Shown: positions 17,575 through 26,370 of the stretch, piece by piece
How the letters are laid out: every line of letters begins with the position of its first letter
How positions within the stretch are numbered: position 1 is the first letter of the stretch
Origin: Ferrovibrio sp046297595
Lineage (GTDB): Bacteria; Pseudomonadota; Alphaproteobacteria; Ferrovibrionales; Ferrovibrionaceae
Length of the DNA: 64,000 bases
Assembly: GCF_046297595.1 (NCBI RefSeq)
Contig: NZ_JBKBHT010000007.1
Location: forward strand, 123,394-187,393
Direction of reading: 5' to 3'
Notes under the pieces: model-generated
Seen by the model: only the letters and a program-made list of their open reading frames with translations
Told to the model about the DNA's origin: nothing
Databases searched by the model: none
Translations under genes and position numbers: made by a program

Positions 17575-18977
17575 CAGAGTCCCGGTCGTTTCCTGTGCCA
17601 GTCGGTCGCCGCCTCATAGGCGGCGGCGGCGCGCAGCACCAGATCGTCGCGATGCATCGGGCCGACCAGTTGCAAACCGATGGGCAGGCCGGATTTGGAG
17701 AAGCCGCAGGGCACCGAAATCGCCGGCTGCTGCGTCAGGTTGAAGGGATAGCTGAACGGCGTCCACGCGGTCCAGTAAGCATCGCCCATGTCTTCCGGCG
17801 CCAGGCGACCCGCCTTGAAGGCCAGCACGGCCAGGCTGGGCGTCAGCAGCAGGTCGTATGTTTCATGGAACTGCTTCATCTGCACGCCGAGTTTACCGCG
17901 CGCATTCGAAGCTTCCAGATACTGCTTCATCGTGATCGCGGCACCGCGCTCGAAAGTCTTCGCCAGGCCCGGATCGAGCAGCGCGAATTTCTCCTTCGGC
18001 AGATTGAGCAGCGCGTTGTAGGCGCCGGCGAACCAGTGGGTGTGAAAGATATCGACCGGATCGGCGAAACCGGGATCGACCTGCTCGACGATGGCGCCCA
18101 ATGCCGCCATCTGTTTCGCTGCCGCGTCCACCGCCGCCGCGATTTCCGGATCGACCTTGGCAAAGCCCAGAGCCGGGCTGTAGGCGATCTTCAGGCCTTT
18201 CACGCCGCCGGCCAGCGCCGCCGCGTAATCGAGGTTGCTGTAGGGCAGCGCAAACCAGTCGCGCGCATCGGGCTTGGCCATCTCGCGCAGCATCAGCGCG
18301 GCATCGCGCACCGTGCGAGTCATCGGGCCCAGATGCGCCACCGTGCCGAAGGGGCTGAGCGGCGCGGCCGGCACGCGACCGAAACTTGGCTTGAGGCCGA
18401 CGATGCCGGTGAAGCCGGCGGGAATGCGGATCGAGCCGCCACCATCGGTGCCCACTGCCAGCGGCCCAAGATCAGCCGCCACCTGGGCCGAGGCGCCGCC
18501 GGACGAACCACCCGGTGTGGTGTCGAGATTCCATGGATTGCGCGTGATGCCGGTGAGAGGCGAGTCGGTCACACCCTTCCAGCCGAATTCCGGCGAGGTG
18601 GTCTTGCCGACGATCACGCAGCCCGCCTCGCGCAGACGCGCGGTCACCGGGGCATCCTCAGTCCAGGGCTGGTTCGGATCGACGGTTTTGGAGCCGCGCA
18701 GCGTCGGCCAACCTTTGGTGAGGATGATATCCTTGATCGAGGCTGGCACGCCATCGATCGGGCTCAGCGGCTTGCCCACCTTCCAGCGCGCTTGCGAGGC
18801 CTGCGCATCGCGCAGCGCACTGTCGGCATCGACCAGATTATAGGCATTGACCTTGGGATTGACCGCTTCGATGCGCGCCAACAAAGCCCGCGTCACCTCC
18901 ACCGGCGAGAAGGAACCGGCGCGGTAACAGTCGGCCAGTTCGGCGGCGGAGAGGAAACACAGATCGTCACGCATCAT
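17574..18977 (-). CDS. Amidase (amidase signature family)
   Basis: 467-residue amidase. The triad residues are Lys82 (ASIKDIILT), the cis-serine near Ser158 (TPGGSSGGASA) and Ser182 (GTDGGGSIRIP). The start has two adjacent ATG codons (18977 and 18974). It follows the P450 gene by 12 bases and overlaps nnr by one base, so P450, amidase and nnr probably form one transcript. Compared with the partial amidase at 1-1022 it is a different subfamily and lacks an AtzG-like partner. It is not GatA: there are no gatB/gatC neighbours. Substrate unknown. Confidence 0.9.
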   Translation of the reverse strand: MMRDDLCFLSAAELADCYRAGSFSPVEVTRALLARIEAVNPKVNAYNLVDADSALRDAQASQARWKVGKPLSPIDGVPASIKDIILTKGWPTLRGSKTVDPNQPWTEDAPVTARLREAGCVIVGKTTSPEFGWKGVTDSPLTGITRNPWNLDTTPGGSSGGASAQVAADLGPLAVGTDGGGSIRIPAGFTGIVGLKPSFGRVPAAPLSPFGTVAHLGPMTRTVRDAALMLREMAKPDARDWFALPYSNLDYAAALAGGVKGLKIAYSPALGFAKVDPEIAAAVDAAAKQMAALGAIVEQVDPGFADPVDIFHTHWFAGAYNALLNLPKEKFALLDPGLAKTFERGAAITMKQYLEASNARGKLGVQMKQFHETYDLLLTPSLAVLAFKAGRLAPEDMGDAYWTAWTPFSYPFNLTQQPAISVPCGFSKSGLPIGLQLVGPMHRDDLVLRAAAAYEAATDWHRKRPGL

Positions 18978-18989
18978 GAAATCCCTTGT

Positions 18990-20375
18990 TCAACGCGGCA
19001 ACATGATCATCGGCAGATCGGGCGACGGCCGCAAAGTGATTTTCGCCACCGGCGCCACCCTGGCGCCCGGTACCAGGCGGGCACGCAATTTCTGCGCCAG
19101 CGTCGCCAGGATGATCACGGCCTCGATCATCGCAAAGCCCTGCCCGATGCAGATGCGCGGCCCGGCGCCGAAAGGCAGATAGGTATAGCGCCGCCGCGTG
19201 GCGGTTTTCTCGGGTGCGAAATTTTCCGGGTCGAAGACATCGGGATTCTGCCAGTACAGCCGGTGGCGATGCATGATCCAGGGCGAGATGATCATCATCG
19301 TGCCAGCAGGAATTTCGATATGCTCGAACTTGTCGTCGGCAATGGCCTGGCGCGCCGTGGTATGGGCCGGCGGATAAAGCCGCATGGCCTCTTCCACCAC
19401 CATGCGGGTATAGACCAGCTTGTCGTAATCGGCATAGGTGGCGGCACGGCCACCCAATACGGCATCCAGTTCGGCATGCAGTTTCGCTTCCACCGCCGGC
19501 GCATGGGCCAACAGATACCAGGTCCAGGCCAAAGCCGTGGCGGTGGTTTCGTGACCGGCAAGGAAGAAGGTCGCCATCTGGTCGCGCACCTCGCGGTCGT
19601 CCAGCATGCTGCCGGTTTCATCGTCGCGCGCCGCCAGCAGCAGGCCGAGCAGGTCGCCGCCCAGTTCCCCACCCTGCGCGGCGCGGTCGCGCCGGCGCTG
19701 GATCAGGGTATTGATAATGGCGTCCATCTCGGCCAGGGCGCGCTGGCCCTCGGCTGCATCGGGCCGCGGCACCCAGCGCGGCAACCCGAGCAGGTCGGGG
19801 ATATTGGGCCGCACCGTCACCTGGTAACGGTCCATGGCCGTGCCCACTGCCGAAACATCGGTGCTGGCGTCGGCGCCGAACATGGTGCGGGCGATGATAT
19901 CGAGCGTCAGCAGCATCATCTGCTCGGCCATATCGACATGCTCGCCCGCCGGCAGGCGCACCAGCCGGTCGGCCAGTTTGGCGGAATATTCGGTCATGAT
20001 CTCGGCGAAGCCAGCCAGGCGGCGCGGCTGGAAAATCGGCGCCATCATGCGGCGCTGGCGTTTCCATAACGCGCCTTCGCTGGTCAACAGGCCCTTGCCC
20101 AGGCCGGGCTCCAGCATGCGCTTGCCGACCGGGTCGCGCTCGTAATTGGCGGCATTGTCGAGCATGACATGGCGGATCAGTTCGGGGTGGTTGGCCATGA
20201 TCATCGGCTTGAACAGCAGCCGGTAGACAATGATGTCGCGCTCGTAGGTGTCTTTCGTATAGGTGCCGATGGCATTCTCGCGCAGGGTGCGCACCAGTTG
20301 CAGCAGCGGCAGCCTGTGCTCATGCCGCACCGGATAGGCCGGAACGAATCCCATGGTCTCGCTGGCGACAGACAT
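18990..20375 (-). CDS. Cytochrome P450
   Basis: 461-residue soluble P450 without a membrane anchor. The I-helix motif AGHETTATALAWTWYLL, the K-helix ExxR in VVEEAMRLYPPAHTT and the haem loop PFGAGPRICIGQGFAM with the ligand Cys at about 409 are all present. The sequence is nearer to CYP4/CYP102-like fatty-acid-type enzymes than to camphor-type P450s, judging by the ExxR and haem contexts. It sits 9 bases downstream of an SDR gene on the same strand. No ferredoxin partner is adjacent; the fpr at the window end might supply electrons. Substrate unknown. Confidence 0.93.
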   Translation of the reverse strand: MSVASETMGFVPAYPVRHEHRLPLLQLVRTLRENAIGTYTKDTYERDIIVYRLLFKPMIMANHPELIRHVMLDNAANYERDPVGKRMLEPGLGKGLLTSEGALWKRQRRMMAPIFQPRRLAGFAEIMTEYSAKLADRLVRLPAGEHVDMAEQMMLLTLDIIARTMFGADASTDVSAVGTAMDRYQVTVRPNIPDLLGLPRWVPRPDAAEGQRALAEMDAIINTLIQRRRDRAAQGGELGGDLLGLLLAARDDETGSMLDDREVRDQMATFFLAGHETTATALAWTWYLLAHAPAVEAKLHAELDAVLGGRAATYADYDKLVYTRMVVEEAMRLYPPAHTTARQAIADDKFEHIEIPAGTMMIISPWIMHRHRLYWQNPDVFDPENFAPEKTATRRRYTYLPFGAGPRICIGQGFAMIEAVIILATLAQKLRARLVPGARVAPVAKITLRPSPDLPMIMLPR

Positions 20376-20384
20376 GGCTGGCCC

Positions 20385-21149
20385 TCAGAAGGTGGTGGTC
20401 ATGCCGCCATCGACGGCCAGCAGATGGCCATTCACATAGGACGCCGCCGGCGAGGCGAGGAACAACGCCGCACCGGCCAGTTCCTCCACCTTGCCCCAGC
20501 GCCTGAGCGGCGTGCGGTCGTTGACGAATTTCACGAATTCCGGCCGCGCCATCAGTTCCTTGTTGATCTCGGTCTCGAAATAGCCCGGCGCGATGGCATT
20601 GCAGGTGACGCCCGACGGCCCGAGTTCGGCGGCGAAGGATTTGGTCAGGCCCAGCAGGCCATGCTTGGCCGCCGTGTATGCCGGAATGCTGGCACGCCCC
20701 TTGATCGACAGCACCGAGCCGATATTGATGATGCGGCCATGGCCGCGCTTTGCCATGCCCAAAGCCGCGACGCGCGACAGCGCAAAAATGGCCGTCAGGT
20801 CCACGTCCAGCACGGCACGCCAGTCGTCCAGCGTGAAATCCTGCAGCGGCTTGCGGATATTGATTCCGGCATTGTTGACCAGGATATCCAGTCGGCCATG
20901 GGTCTTTTCGATAGCCGCGATGGCGGATTCGCCGGCCGGGATGTCGGCCACGTCGAAGGCGGCTGTTTCCACCAGCCCGTGCTTGCGCACCACATCGGCG
21001 GCGGTGGACAGCGTTTCGGGATGGCGGCCGTTGATCACCACCAGCGCGCCCGCCTCGGCAAACAGCTTGGCGAATTCCAGCCCGAACCCGCGCGAGGCGC
21101 CGGTGATCAGAGCCACCTGGCCGGTAAGATCGAACAGACGCTGCAACAT
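20385..21149 (-). CDS. SDR family oxidoreductase (gluconate 5-dehydrogenase-like)
   Basis: 254-residue classical short-chain dehydrogenase: cofactor motif TGASRGFGLEFAKLF, NNAG, catalytic Ser in IGSVLSI and YTAAKHG, with APGYFETEIN after the active site and VDGGMTTTF at the end. An Asn-Gly-Arg at the end of the second strand (VVINGRHPE) suggests NADP(H). It leads the SDR-P450-amidase-nnr series on the minus strand and is divergent from the alcohol dehydrogenase at 21245. Substrate not deducible. Confidence 0.92.
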   Translation of the reverse strand: MLQRLFDLTGQVALITGASRGFGLEFAKLFAEAGALVVINGRHPETLSTAADVVRKHGLVETAAFDVADIPAGESAIAAIEKTHGRLDILVNNAGINIRKPLQDFTLDDWRAVLDVDLTAIFALSRVAALGMAKRGHGRIINIGSVLSIKGRASIPAYTAAKHGLLGLTKSFAAELGPSGVTCNAIAPGYFETEINKELMARPEFVKFVNDRTPLRRWGKVEELAGAALFLASPAASYVNGHLLAVDGGMTTTF

Positions 21150-21244
21150 GCTTCACTCCCTCATTCGTTATGCCCGAGTTTACCGGTTTGGCGGCTGGAC
21201 TCCAGCCTGCCGGGCTTTACCATCGCCGCAACAGGAGGAATCCC

Positions 21245-22306
21245 ATGTCCATGCTGCGCTGCTATCAGGTGGCCGAATTCGGCAAGCCGCTTGCCCTTGC
21301 GGAAAAGCCCCTGCCCGAGCCAACCGGCCGCCAGGTGCTGGTGAAGGTGGAGCGCTGCGGCGTCTGCCACAGCGACCTGCATATCTGGGACGGCTATTTC
21401 GACCTGGGCGGTGGCAGGAAGGTGGTGGCTGCCAATAACGGTGCCCTGCTGCCGCTGACGCCGGGCCACGAGATCGTCGGCACGGTTGTTGCCGCCGGCC
21501 CCGAGGCGCATACGGCAAAACCGGGCCAGCGCCGGCTGGTCTTTCCCTGGATCGGCTGCGGCACCTGCCCACCCTGCCGCGATGGCAACGAGCATATCTG
21601 CGCCGGTGCCCAGCAGGCCATCGGCATCTTCACCGATGGCGGCTATGCCAGCCATGTGCTGGTGCCCGACGAGAAATACCTGCTCGATATGGGCAGCCTC
21701 GATCCCGCGCTGGCCGCAACCTATGCCTGTTCTGGCCTCACCGCCTATTCAGCCCTGAAGAAGCTCGGCCGCTTGCCGCCCGATCACGACCTGCTGATCG
21801 TCGGTGCCGGCGGCGTCGGTCTGAATGCCGTGGCTTTGGCAAAGGTCATGACCGGCGTGGCCCCCATCGTGGCCGATCTCGATCCCGCGAAACGCACTGC
21901 GGCCATGCAGCTTGGCGCCAAGGCCGCCATCGATCCGCGCGAGGCCGACGCGGGCAAGACTTTGTTCAAGACCACCGGCGGCGTGATGGCGGCGGTGGAT
22001 TTCGCCGGCTCGGATGCCAGTTTCGCCTTCGCCTATGCTGCCCTGCGCAAGGGCGGCCATCTGGTCACGGTCGGCCTGCTGGGCGGACAGGCGACGATCT
22101 CCATCGGCCTACATGTGATGAAGGGCCTGCGCATCAGCGGCAGCTATGTGGGCAGCCTGATCGAACTGCAGGAACTGCTGCAACTGGCGCGGCAGACCGC
22201 CCTGCCCGCCCTACCGATCACGACCGCGCCGCTGGATCAGGCGACGGCATCGCTGGAAAAACTGAAAGCCGGTCAGGTGATCGGCCGCATCGTGCTGGAA
22301 GCCTAG
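21245..22306 (+). CDS. Zinc-dependent alcohol dehydrogenase
   Basis: 353-residue medium-chain dehydrogenase. Catalytic zinc ligands are seen in CGVCHSDLH (Cys41) and TPGHEIVG, the structural zinc site in CGTCPPCRDGNEHIC, and the NAD Rossmann motif in IVGAGGVGLNAVALAK. The start at 21245 has AGGAGGAAT just ahead; the frame's earlier codons have no support. It is divergent from the SDR and overlaps the convergent VOC gene by 4 bases. It is of the class that oxidises primary or aromatic alcohols; the physiological substrate is unknown. Confidence 0.93.
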   Translation: MSMLRCYQVAEFGKPLALAEKPLPEPTGRQVLVKVERCGVCHSDLHIWDGYFDLGGGRKVVAANNGALLPLTPGHEIVGTVVAAGPEAHTAKPGQRRLVFPWIGCGTCPPCRDGNEHICAGAQQAIGIFTDGGYASHVLVPDEKYLLDMGSLDPALAATYACSGLTAYSALKKLGRLPPDHDLLIVGAGGVGLNAVALAKVMTGVAPIVADLDPAKRTAAMQLGAKAAIDPREADAGKTLFKTTGGVMAAVDFAGSDASFAFAYAALRKGGHLVTVGLLGGQATISIGLHVMKGLRISGSYVGSLIELQELLQLARQTALPALPITTAPLDQATASLEKLKAGQVIGRIVLEA

Positions 22307-22770
22307 ACGGTGGCCGCGCCGCGTGTCGCCATGGGTCGCTCGCCGAGGCTCTCGGCCAGCATGATCAGATAGCCATCCGGATCCTGCACGAAAAATTCGC
22401 GCTGGCCCGCCTCGACGGTTCCGACTTTGCGCCAGATGTCGCGTTGCGGGGTATGCAACGGCCAATGCGCCGCTTGCAGGGCCGAAAGAACCGGCTCGAT
22501 GCCATCGAGGTAGATCTGAAACATCACGCCCCGACCGAAGGGCGGCTCCAGCGGGCCGGTTTCCCATTTACCGCTGCGCTCACACAGCATGATCTGCGCG
22601 CCGCTGGCGTGTTCAAGATAAACGAAACCCTGCTCCGGCCGCGCATAGGCGGCGCGAAAGCCCAACAGATCGCGCCAGAAGATCAGGCTTGCGGTCAGGT
22701 CCTGCACCAGCAATTCCGGCACCAGCCGAGCCCACCCGCTGCGCGGCGGGCCTTCTTTTCTGCTTGTCAT
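22303..22770 (-). CDS. VOC family (glyoxalase/bleomycin-resistance fold) protein
   Basis: 155-residue single VOC-domain protein: LVPELLVQDLTASLIFWRD with GF after it, GFVYLEHASGAQIML in the first half, then FQIYLDGIEPVLSAL and EFFVQDPDGYLIMLAESL with the typical metal-side Glu in the second. The family includes lyases, dioxygenases and antibiotic-binding proteins; no narrower role can be given. It overlaps the alcohol dehydrogenase end by 4 bases on the opposite strand and lies 33 bases after the FIST gene on the same strand. Confidence 0.85.
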   Translation of the reverse strand: MTSRKEGPPRSGWARLVPELLVQDLTASLIFWRDLLGFRAAYARPEQGFVYLEHASGAQIMLCERSGKWETGPLEPPFGRGVMFQIYLDGIEPVLSALQAAHWPLHTPQRDIWRKVGTVEAGQREFFVQDPDGYLIMLAESLGERPMATRGAATV

Positions 22771-22803
22771 GTGACACCTCCGGCTCAGCCTGCCGGAGAA
22801 ATG

Positions 22804-23898
22804 TTACAGAAACAGCGCGAGTACGCCGGTATAGCCGTAGAGCCGCGACTGGGCGATCTCGCCGCCGCAATACATGCCCACCAGCGGCAGGTCGGGGAAC
22901 ACCGCCTGGATGCGGGCCAGTTCGCTGGGGTCCTGCACGAACTGGTCCTGGCAGCGCGCCATGCACGAGAACCACAGCGCCCCACGCGGCATGCGGTCGC
23001 CGCAGCGGCGCTTGAGATCGGCCAGCATGCGGTCCATGTCACGCGCCGCGCTGTCGGGGTCGCGGCGGCAGAAGAAAAGCTGGTCGCCCTCTTCCACCAT
23101 GGCGCCGATGGCGATGCCGCCGGCCTGCGGATCGATGCCGATGATGTTGCGCACCAGATAATCGGGACGGTCGGCACCGCTGACGGGCAGGCCGACCATC
23201 AGGCCGTTCGAGAGCTTGCGCAGATCCTGCAGCGACTGCACCGAGAAACTGTCGCGCAACACGTTGTAGGCCTGCTGGCCATCGAGTTCGAGGATGATGT
23301 TGCCGTCGGCGGCGGTGACGGTGTGCAACTCGCCGAGCTGGCTGCAGCCCTGGGTCAGCGCGGTGAGCACCGGCTGGGCCTCGGAGAAGACGATGCCGGA
23401 AACGCCGCCTTCGGTGAGACTGCCGGCCCATTGCGGCCGCGGACCGCGCGCGGCGATCAGGCCGCCGACCAGATAGGCGCCGCAGGCCTCGGCGAAATCC
23501 TCGATCAGTTCCGGCAATGCCGGCACCTGCGGGTCGGCATGCACCACGCCGAGCCAGCCCTGCGGCCGCTCGGTCGGGCGGCGGAACAGTTTCGCACTGC
23601 CTTCGGGCACGGTGCCGACCAGGCAGGCCACCACGGGCTCGTCGCAGTATTCGGTATCGCCGGCAGCAATGCTGTAGCCGCAGGCACCGACCATGTCACT
23701 GATGCCGGTGGCCTCGCTCAGGCGCTTGAGGATCTGCGGCAGACGTTCGGCCATGCGGTCGCTGACATAGACGAAGCCGACATTGGCGGACTCGCTGAGC
23801 GGCATGAGTTGCAGCAGGCAGCCATCCACCGCCATGCGCCAGTCGTCCGACGCGCCGACACCCAGACGGAATCGCGCACCCGTGGTCTGTTCGCTCAT
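22804..23898 (-). CDS. FIST N- and C-domain protein
   Basis: 364-residue protein with the FIST arrangement: N-terminal FIST domain (LGVGASDDWRMAVDGCLLQL, MVGACGYSIAAGDTEY, VACLVGTVPEG) and FIST C-domain (about residues 210-360, NVLRDSFSVQSLQDLRKLSN, ALWFSCMARCQDQF, VGMYCGGEIAQSRLYGYTG). FIST domains are proposed small-ligand sensors, often attached to signalling modules; here there is none. The ATG at 23898 follows GAGAAG; an in-frame start at 23916 adds six residues. Its region is divergent from the DUF2147 gene. Confidence 0.85.
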   Translation of the reverse strand: MSEQTTGARFRLGVGASDDWRMAVDGCLLQLMPLSESANVGFVYVSDRMAERLPQILKRLSEATGISDMVGACGYSIAAGDTEYCDEPVVACLVGTVPEGSAKLFRRPTERPQGWLGVVHADPQVPALPELIEDFAEACGAYLVGGLIAARGPRPQWAGSLTEGGVSGIVFSEAQPVLTALTQGCSQLGELHTVTAADGNIILELDGQQAYNVLRDSFSVQSLQDLRKLSNGLMVGLPVSGADRPDYLVRNIIGIDPQAGGIAIGAMVEEGDQLFFCRRDPDSAARDMDRMLADLKRRCGDRMPRGALWFSCMARCQDQFVQDPSELARIQAVFPDLPLVGMYCGGEIAQSRLYGYTGVLALFL

Positions 23899-23994
23899 GC
23901 GCTTCTCCTCAGCCATGGCTTCACACTATAATGATCCGCGCCCAAGCGGGAATGCGCGATCGGCACAAAAATGATTTATGACAGGGAGACCGCA

Positions 23995-24444
23995 ATGCAA
24001 AAAACCGTCCTGACCGGCACGCTGCTGGCTGCTCTCTGCCTTGCCGCCCTGCCCCTCCAGGCTGCCGAACCGCTTCCCATCGGCCGCTGGACAACCATCG
24101 ACGACGAAACCAACACGCCGCGCAGCATTGTGGAAATCCGCGAAGTCGGCGGCGAATTGCAGGGTCGCATCCTGCAGATCTTCTACCGGCCGGACGAAAA
24201 ACCCGATCCGGTCTGCGAAGCCTGCGAGGGCGAGCGCAAGAACCAGCCCGTGATCGGCATGACCTTCCTGTGGGGCCTGAAGCCCGATGGCGGCGACTGG
24301 GCCGGCGGCGCCGTTCTCGACCCCAAGAACGGCAAGATCTACAACGCCAAGCTCAGCCTCACCGAGGGCGGCAGCAAGCTGCGCCTGCGCGGCTATATCG
24401 GCACGCCGCTGCTTGGCCGCACCCAGGTCTGGCTGCGCGAATAA
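23995..24444 (+). CDS. DUF2147 family exported protein
   Basis: 149 residues. An N-terminal signal peptide (QKTVLTGTLLAALCLAALPLQAA) with an AxA-type cut site is followed by the DUF2147 beta-rich domain: GRWTTIDDETNTPRSIVEI, GELQGRILQIF, then PVIGMTFLWGLKP, the ILDP-like AVLDPKNGKIYNAKL and LRGYIGTPLLGRTQVW. The pair Cys-x2-Cys (VCEACEG) may form a disulfide. The family is periplasmic and of unknown function, lipocalin-like in fold. A TATAAT at 23927-23932 may be its -10. The start at 23995 is preferred over an upstream ATG at 23971 because the signal peptide begins there. Confidence 0.85.
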   Translation: MQKTVLTGTLLAALCLAALPLQAAEPLPIGRWTTIDDETNTPRSIVEIREVGGELQGRILQIFYRPDEKPDPVCEACEGERKNQPVIGMTFLWGLKPDGGDWAGGAVLDPKNGKIYNAKLSLTEGGSKLRLRGYIGTPLLGRTQVWLRE

Positions 24445-24620
24445 AGCGCAGTTCTGGCGCCTTTTCGCCCGCTCCGCGACAACTCCTGACCGAATCCTGG
24501 GCATGACGGCGGCTGGCCCCGGGCCGGCCGCCTTGGAATCATTGCCGGATTCCCGCTGGCACGCTCCTTGAATTGGATAGACCGTTCCGTCTATTCGGCA
24601 ACCCAGCAGAGGAGCGTGCC

Positions 24621-25502
24621 ATGAGCGGTAGCGTGCTGATTTCCCCCAACGAACTGTCTGCCCTGACCAGCCTGGGTGGCGTGGTACTGATCGACACCCG
24701 TGCGCCTGAGGCCTACGCCGCCGGCCACCTGCCCGGCGCGGTCAATATCCATGACATCTTCACCTACCTCGCCACCTCGACGCCGGAGGGCGTGGCGGCC
24801 ATGCGCGAGAAGTTCGCCGCCGTGTTTGGCGCCGCCGGCCTCTCGGGCGCTGAAACCGCCGTGGTCTACGAACAGTCGATGAATACCGGTTTCGGCCAGT
24901 CCTGCCGCGGCTATGTGCTGCTGAGCTATCTGGGCTATCCGAAGATCAAGATCCTGCATGGCGGCTATGCCGGCTGGGTCGCCGCCGACCTGCCGGTCAC
25001 CACCGATCCGGCCATGCCGACGCCCAAGACCTTCCCGCTGAGCAGCGCCGGCGCCGGCATCCTGCTGGATCTGGAGGGCATGAAGTCCGCCGTGGCCGAC
25101 AAGACCGTGGCGATCCTGGATACCCGCGACGTGGATGAATGGATCGGCGAAAGCTCCTCGCCCTATGGCAAGGATTTCTGCCCCCGCAAGGGTCGCATCC
25201 CGCGCGCCGTCTGGATCGAATGGTATCGCATGATGAAGCCGACCGCCGTCGGCCCGATGTTCAAGAGCAAGGCGGAAATCCTGGCCGAATGCGCCACGGT
25301 CGGCATCTCGGTCAAGACGCCGGTGGTGCTCTACTGCTTCAAGGGGGCACGGGCATCCAACACGCTGGTGGCCCTGAAGGAAGCCGGTATCGAGAATGTG
25401 CGGCTGTATTTCGGGTCCTGGAACGAATGGTCGCGCGACCCGGCCCTGCCGATCGAGGCCGGGTTCCCCGGGCCCGTGCCCATGGCAGCGGCGGCGGAAT
25501 GA
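24621..25502 (+). CDS. Sulfurtransferase with two rhodanese domains
   Basis: 293 residues with tandem rhodanese domains (about 1-130 and 150-285). The first has LIDTRAPEAYAAGHLPGAVNI but shows no cysteine in the active loop (VYEQSMNTGFGQ instead). The second has ILDTRDVDEWIG and an active loop CFKGARASNT with the persulfide Cys. This is the usual inactive-active arrangement. No signal peptide, so cytoplasmic. The ATG at 24621 follows AGAGGAGCG. It stands alone; the sulfur donor and acceptor are unknown. Confidence 0.9.
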   Translation: MSGSVLISPNELSALTSLGGVVLIDTRAPEAYAAGHLPGAVNIHDIFTYLATSTPEGVAAMREKFAAVFGAAGLSGAETAVVYEQSMNTGFGQSCRGYVLLSYLGYPKIKILHGGYAGWVAADLPVTTDPAMPTPKTFPLSSAGAGILLDLEGMKSAVADKTVAILDTRDVDEWIGESSSPYGKDFCPRKGRIPRAVWIEWYRMMKPTAVGPMFKSKAEILAECATVGISVKTPVVLYCFKGARASNTLVALKEAGIENVRLYFGSWNEWSRDPALPIEAGFPGPVPMAAAAE

Positions 25503-25637
25503 TCCGGTTTCCCTGACGGCAGCCGGGGCAAGGACAGCGGAGTCGCATGCTCGCCCGGCGACCGAAACGCCCCACTGCCCAACCTGACGAAAAACGGCCG
25601 GTCAGGCACTAACGCCTTGACCGGCCGTTCAAATTCA

Positions 25638-25715
25638 TGGGGCGAGAGAGGGGACTTGAACCCCCGACCCCCAGGGCCACAACCTGGTGCTCTAACCAAC
25701 TGAGCTACCCCCGCC
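25638..25715 (-). tRNA. tRNA-His (anticodon GUG)
   Basis: Minus-strand cloverleaf with anticodon stem CCAGG/CCUGG around UUGUGGC (anticodon GUG), T-arm GGGGGUUCAAGUCCCC and encoded CCA. The extra 5' G (position -1) faces discriminator C73, the identity mark of tRNA-His. Two G-U pairs occur in the acceptor stem. Confidence 0.96.
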
Positions 25716-25875
25716 ACAGGGCAGGCGCTTCTTAAACCGCCCCCTTTCCCGGGTCAAGCTTTCCCTCGGTCGGCGCCACCATGCCGAGTCGCGGAATACC
25801 CGCCGGGCGTGTCCGGACTTTGGGTGCTATTTCAGCACCTTGTAGGGATTCCCGCACTCGGCTAACACTAAGGAC

Positions 25876-26370
25876 ATGACCAGCTTCTGGCTCATCATGG
25901 GCGCCCTCCTGATCGGCGTGCCCGGCGCCACCTTCATCGTGCTGCAGTTGATCTCGCAGCATAAGCGGCAGATTCTTGCCTATGAGTGGAGCGCCGCCGA
26001 AGTGGTGCGCCGGGGTCAGCGCATGGACGAGCTGGAAAAACTGACGCGTTCCGCCCAGCAGAAGATCGCGGAACTGACCAAGCAGAAATTCGAGCTGGAG
26101 GCGGAAGTCGCCAAGCTGGAGAAACTGGCCAGCAAGGCCGTGGCCGCCGAAGCCAATGTGAAGACCTTCAGTATCGGCATCTACAATTCCGAAGTGCGCC
26201 GCGCCCACATGATGGGCGAGAAGCACCGTCAGCTCGACGACAAATGGGGCGAAATCAATTACGTCGAGCTGCAGGCGACCAACGACGACGAAGTGCGCCG
26301 CACCATCATGCGCAAATTCCCGCCCGAGCGCGGTTTCGTGATCGAGTCCGTGCAGGAAGTGAAGAAGTAG
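25876..26370 (+). CDS. Membrane-anchored coiled-coil protein, function unknown
   Basis: 164 residues. One transmembrane segment at about residues 4-26 (FWLIMGALLIGVPGATFIVL) is followed by a coiled coil (about 45-95, rich in E/K/L heptads: MDELEKLTRSAQQKIAEL) and a small mixed alpha/beta end with the pattern KWGEINYVELQATNDDEVRRTIMRKFPPE. The C-terminal part is therefore probably cytoplasmic. No family recognised with confidence. It ends one base before the convergent gene at 26371. Confidence 0.75.
   Translation: MTSFWLIMGALLIGVPGATFIVLQLISQHKRQILAYEWSAAEVVRRGQRMDELEKLTRSAQQKIAELTKQKFELEAEVAKLEKLASKAVAAEANVKTFSIGIYNSEVRRAHMMGEKHRQLDDKWGEINYVELQATNDDEVRRTIMRKFPPERGFVIESVQEVKK

Noticed and set aside
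20385..22306. A single operon of the SDR and zinc alcohol dehydrogenase
   Set aside because: They are divergent, with 95 bases between the starts; a shared control is possible but they are not one transcript.
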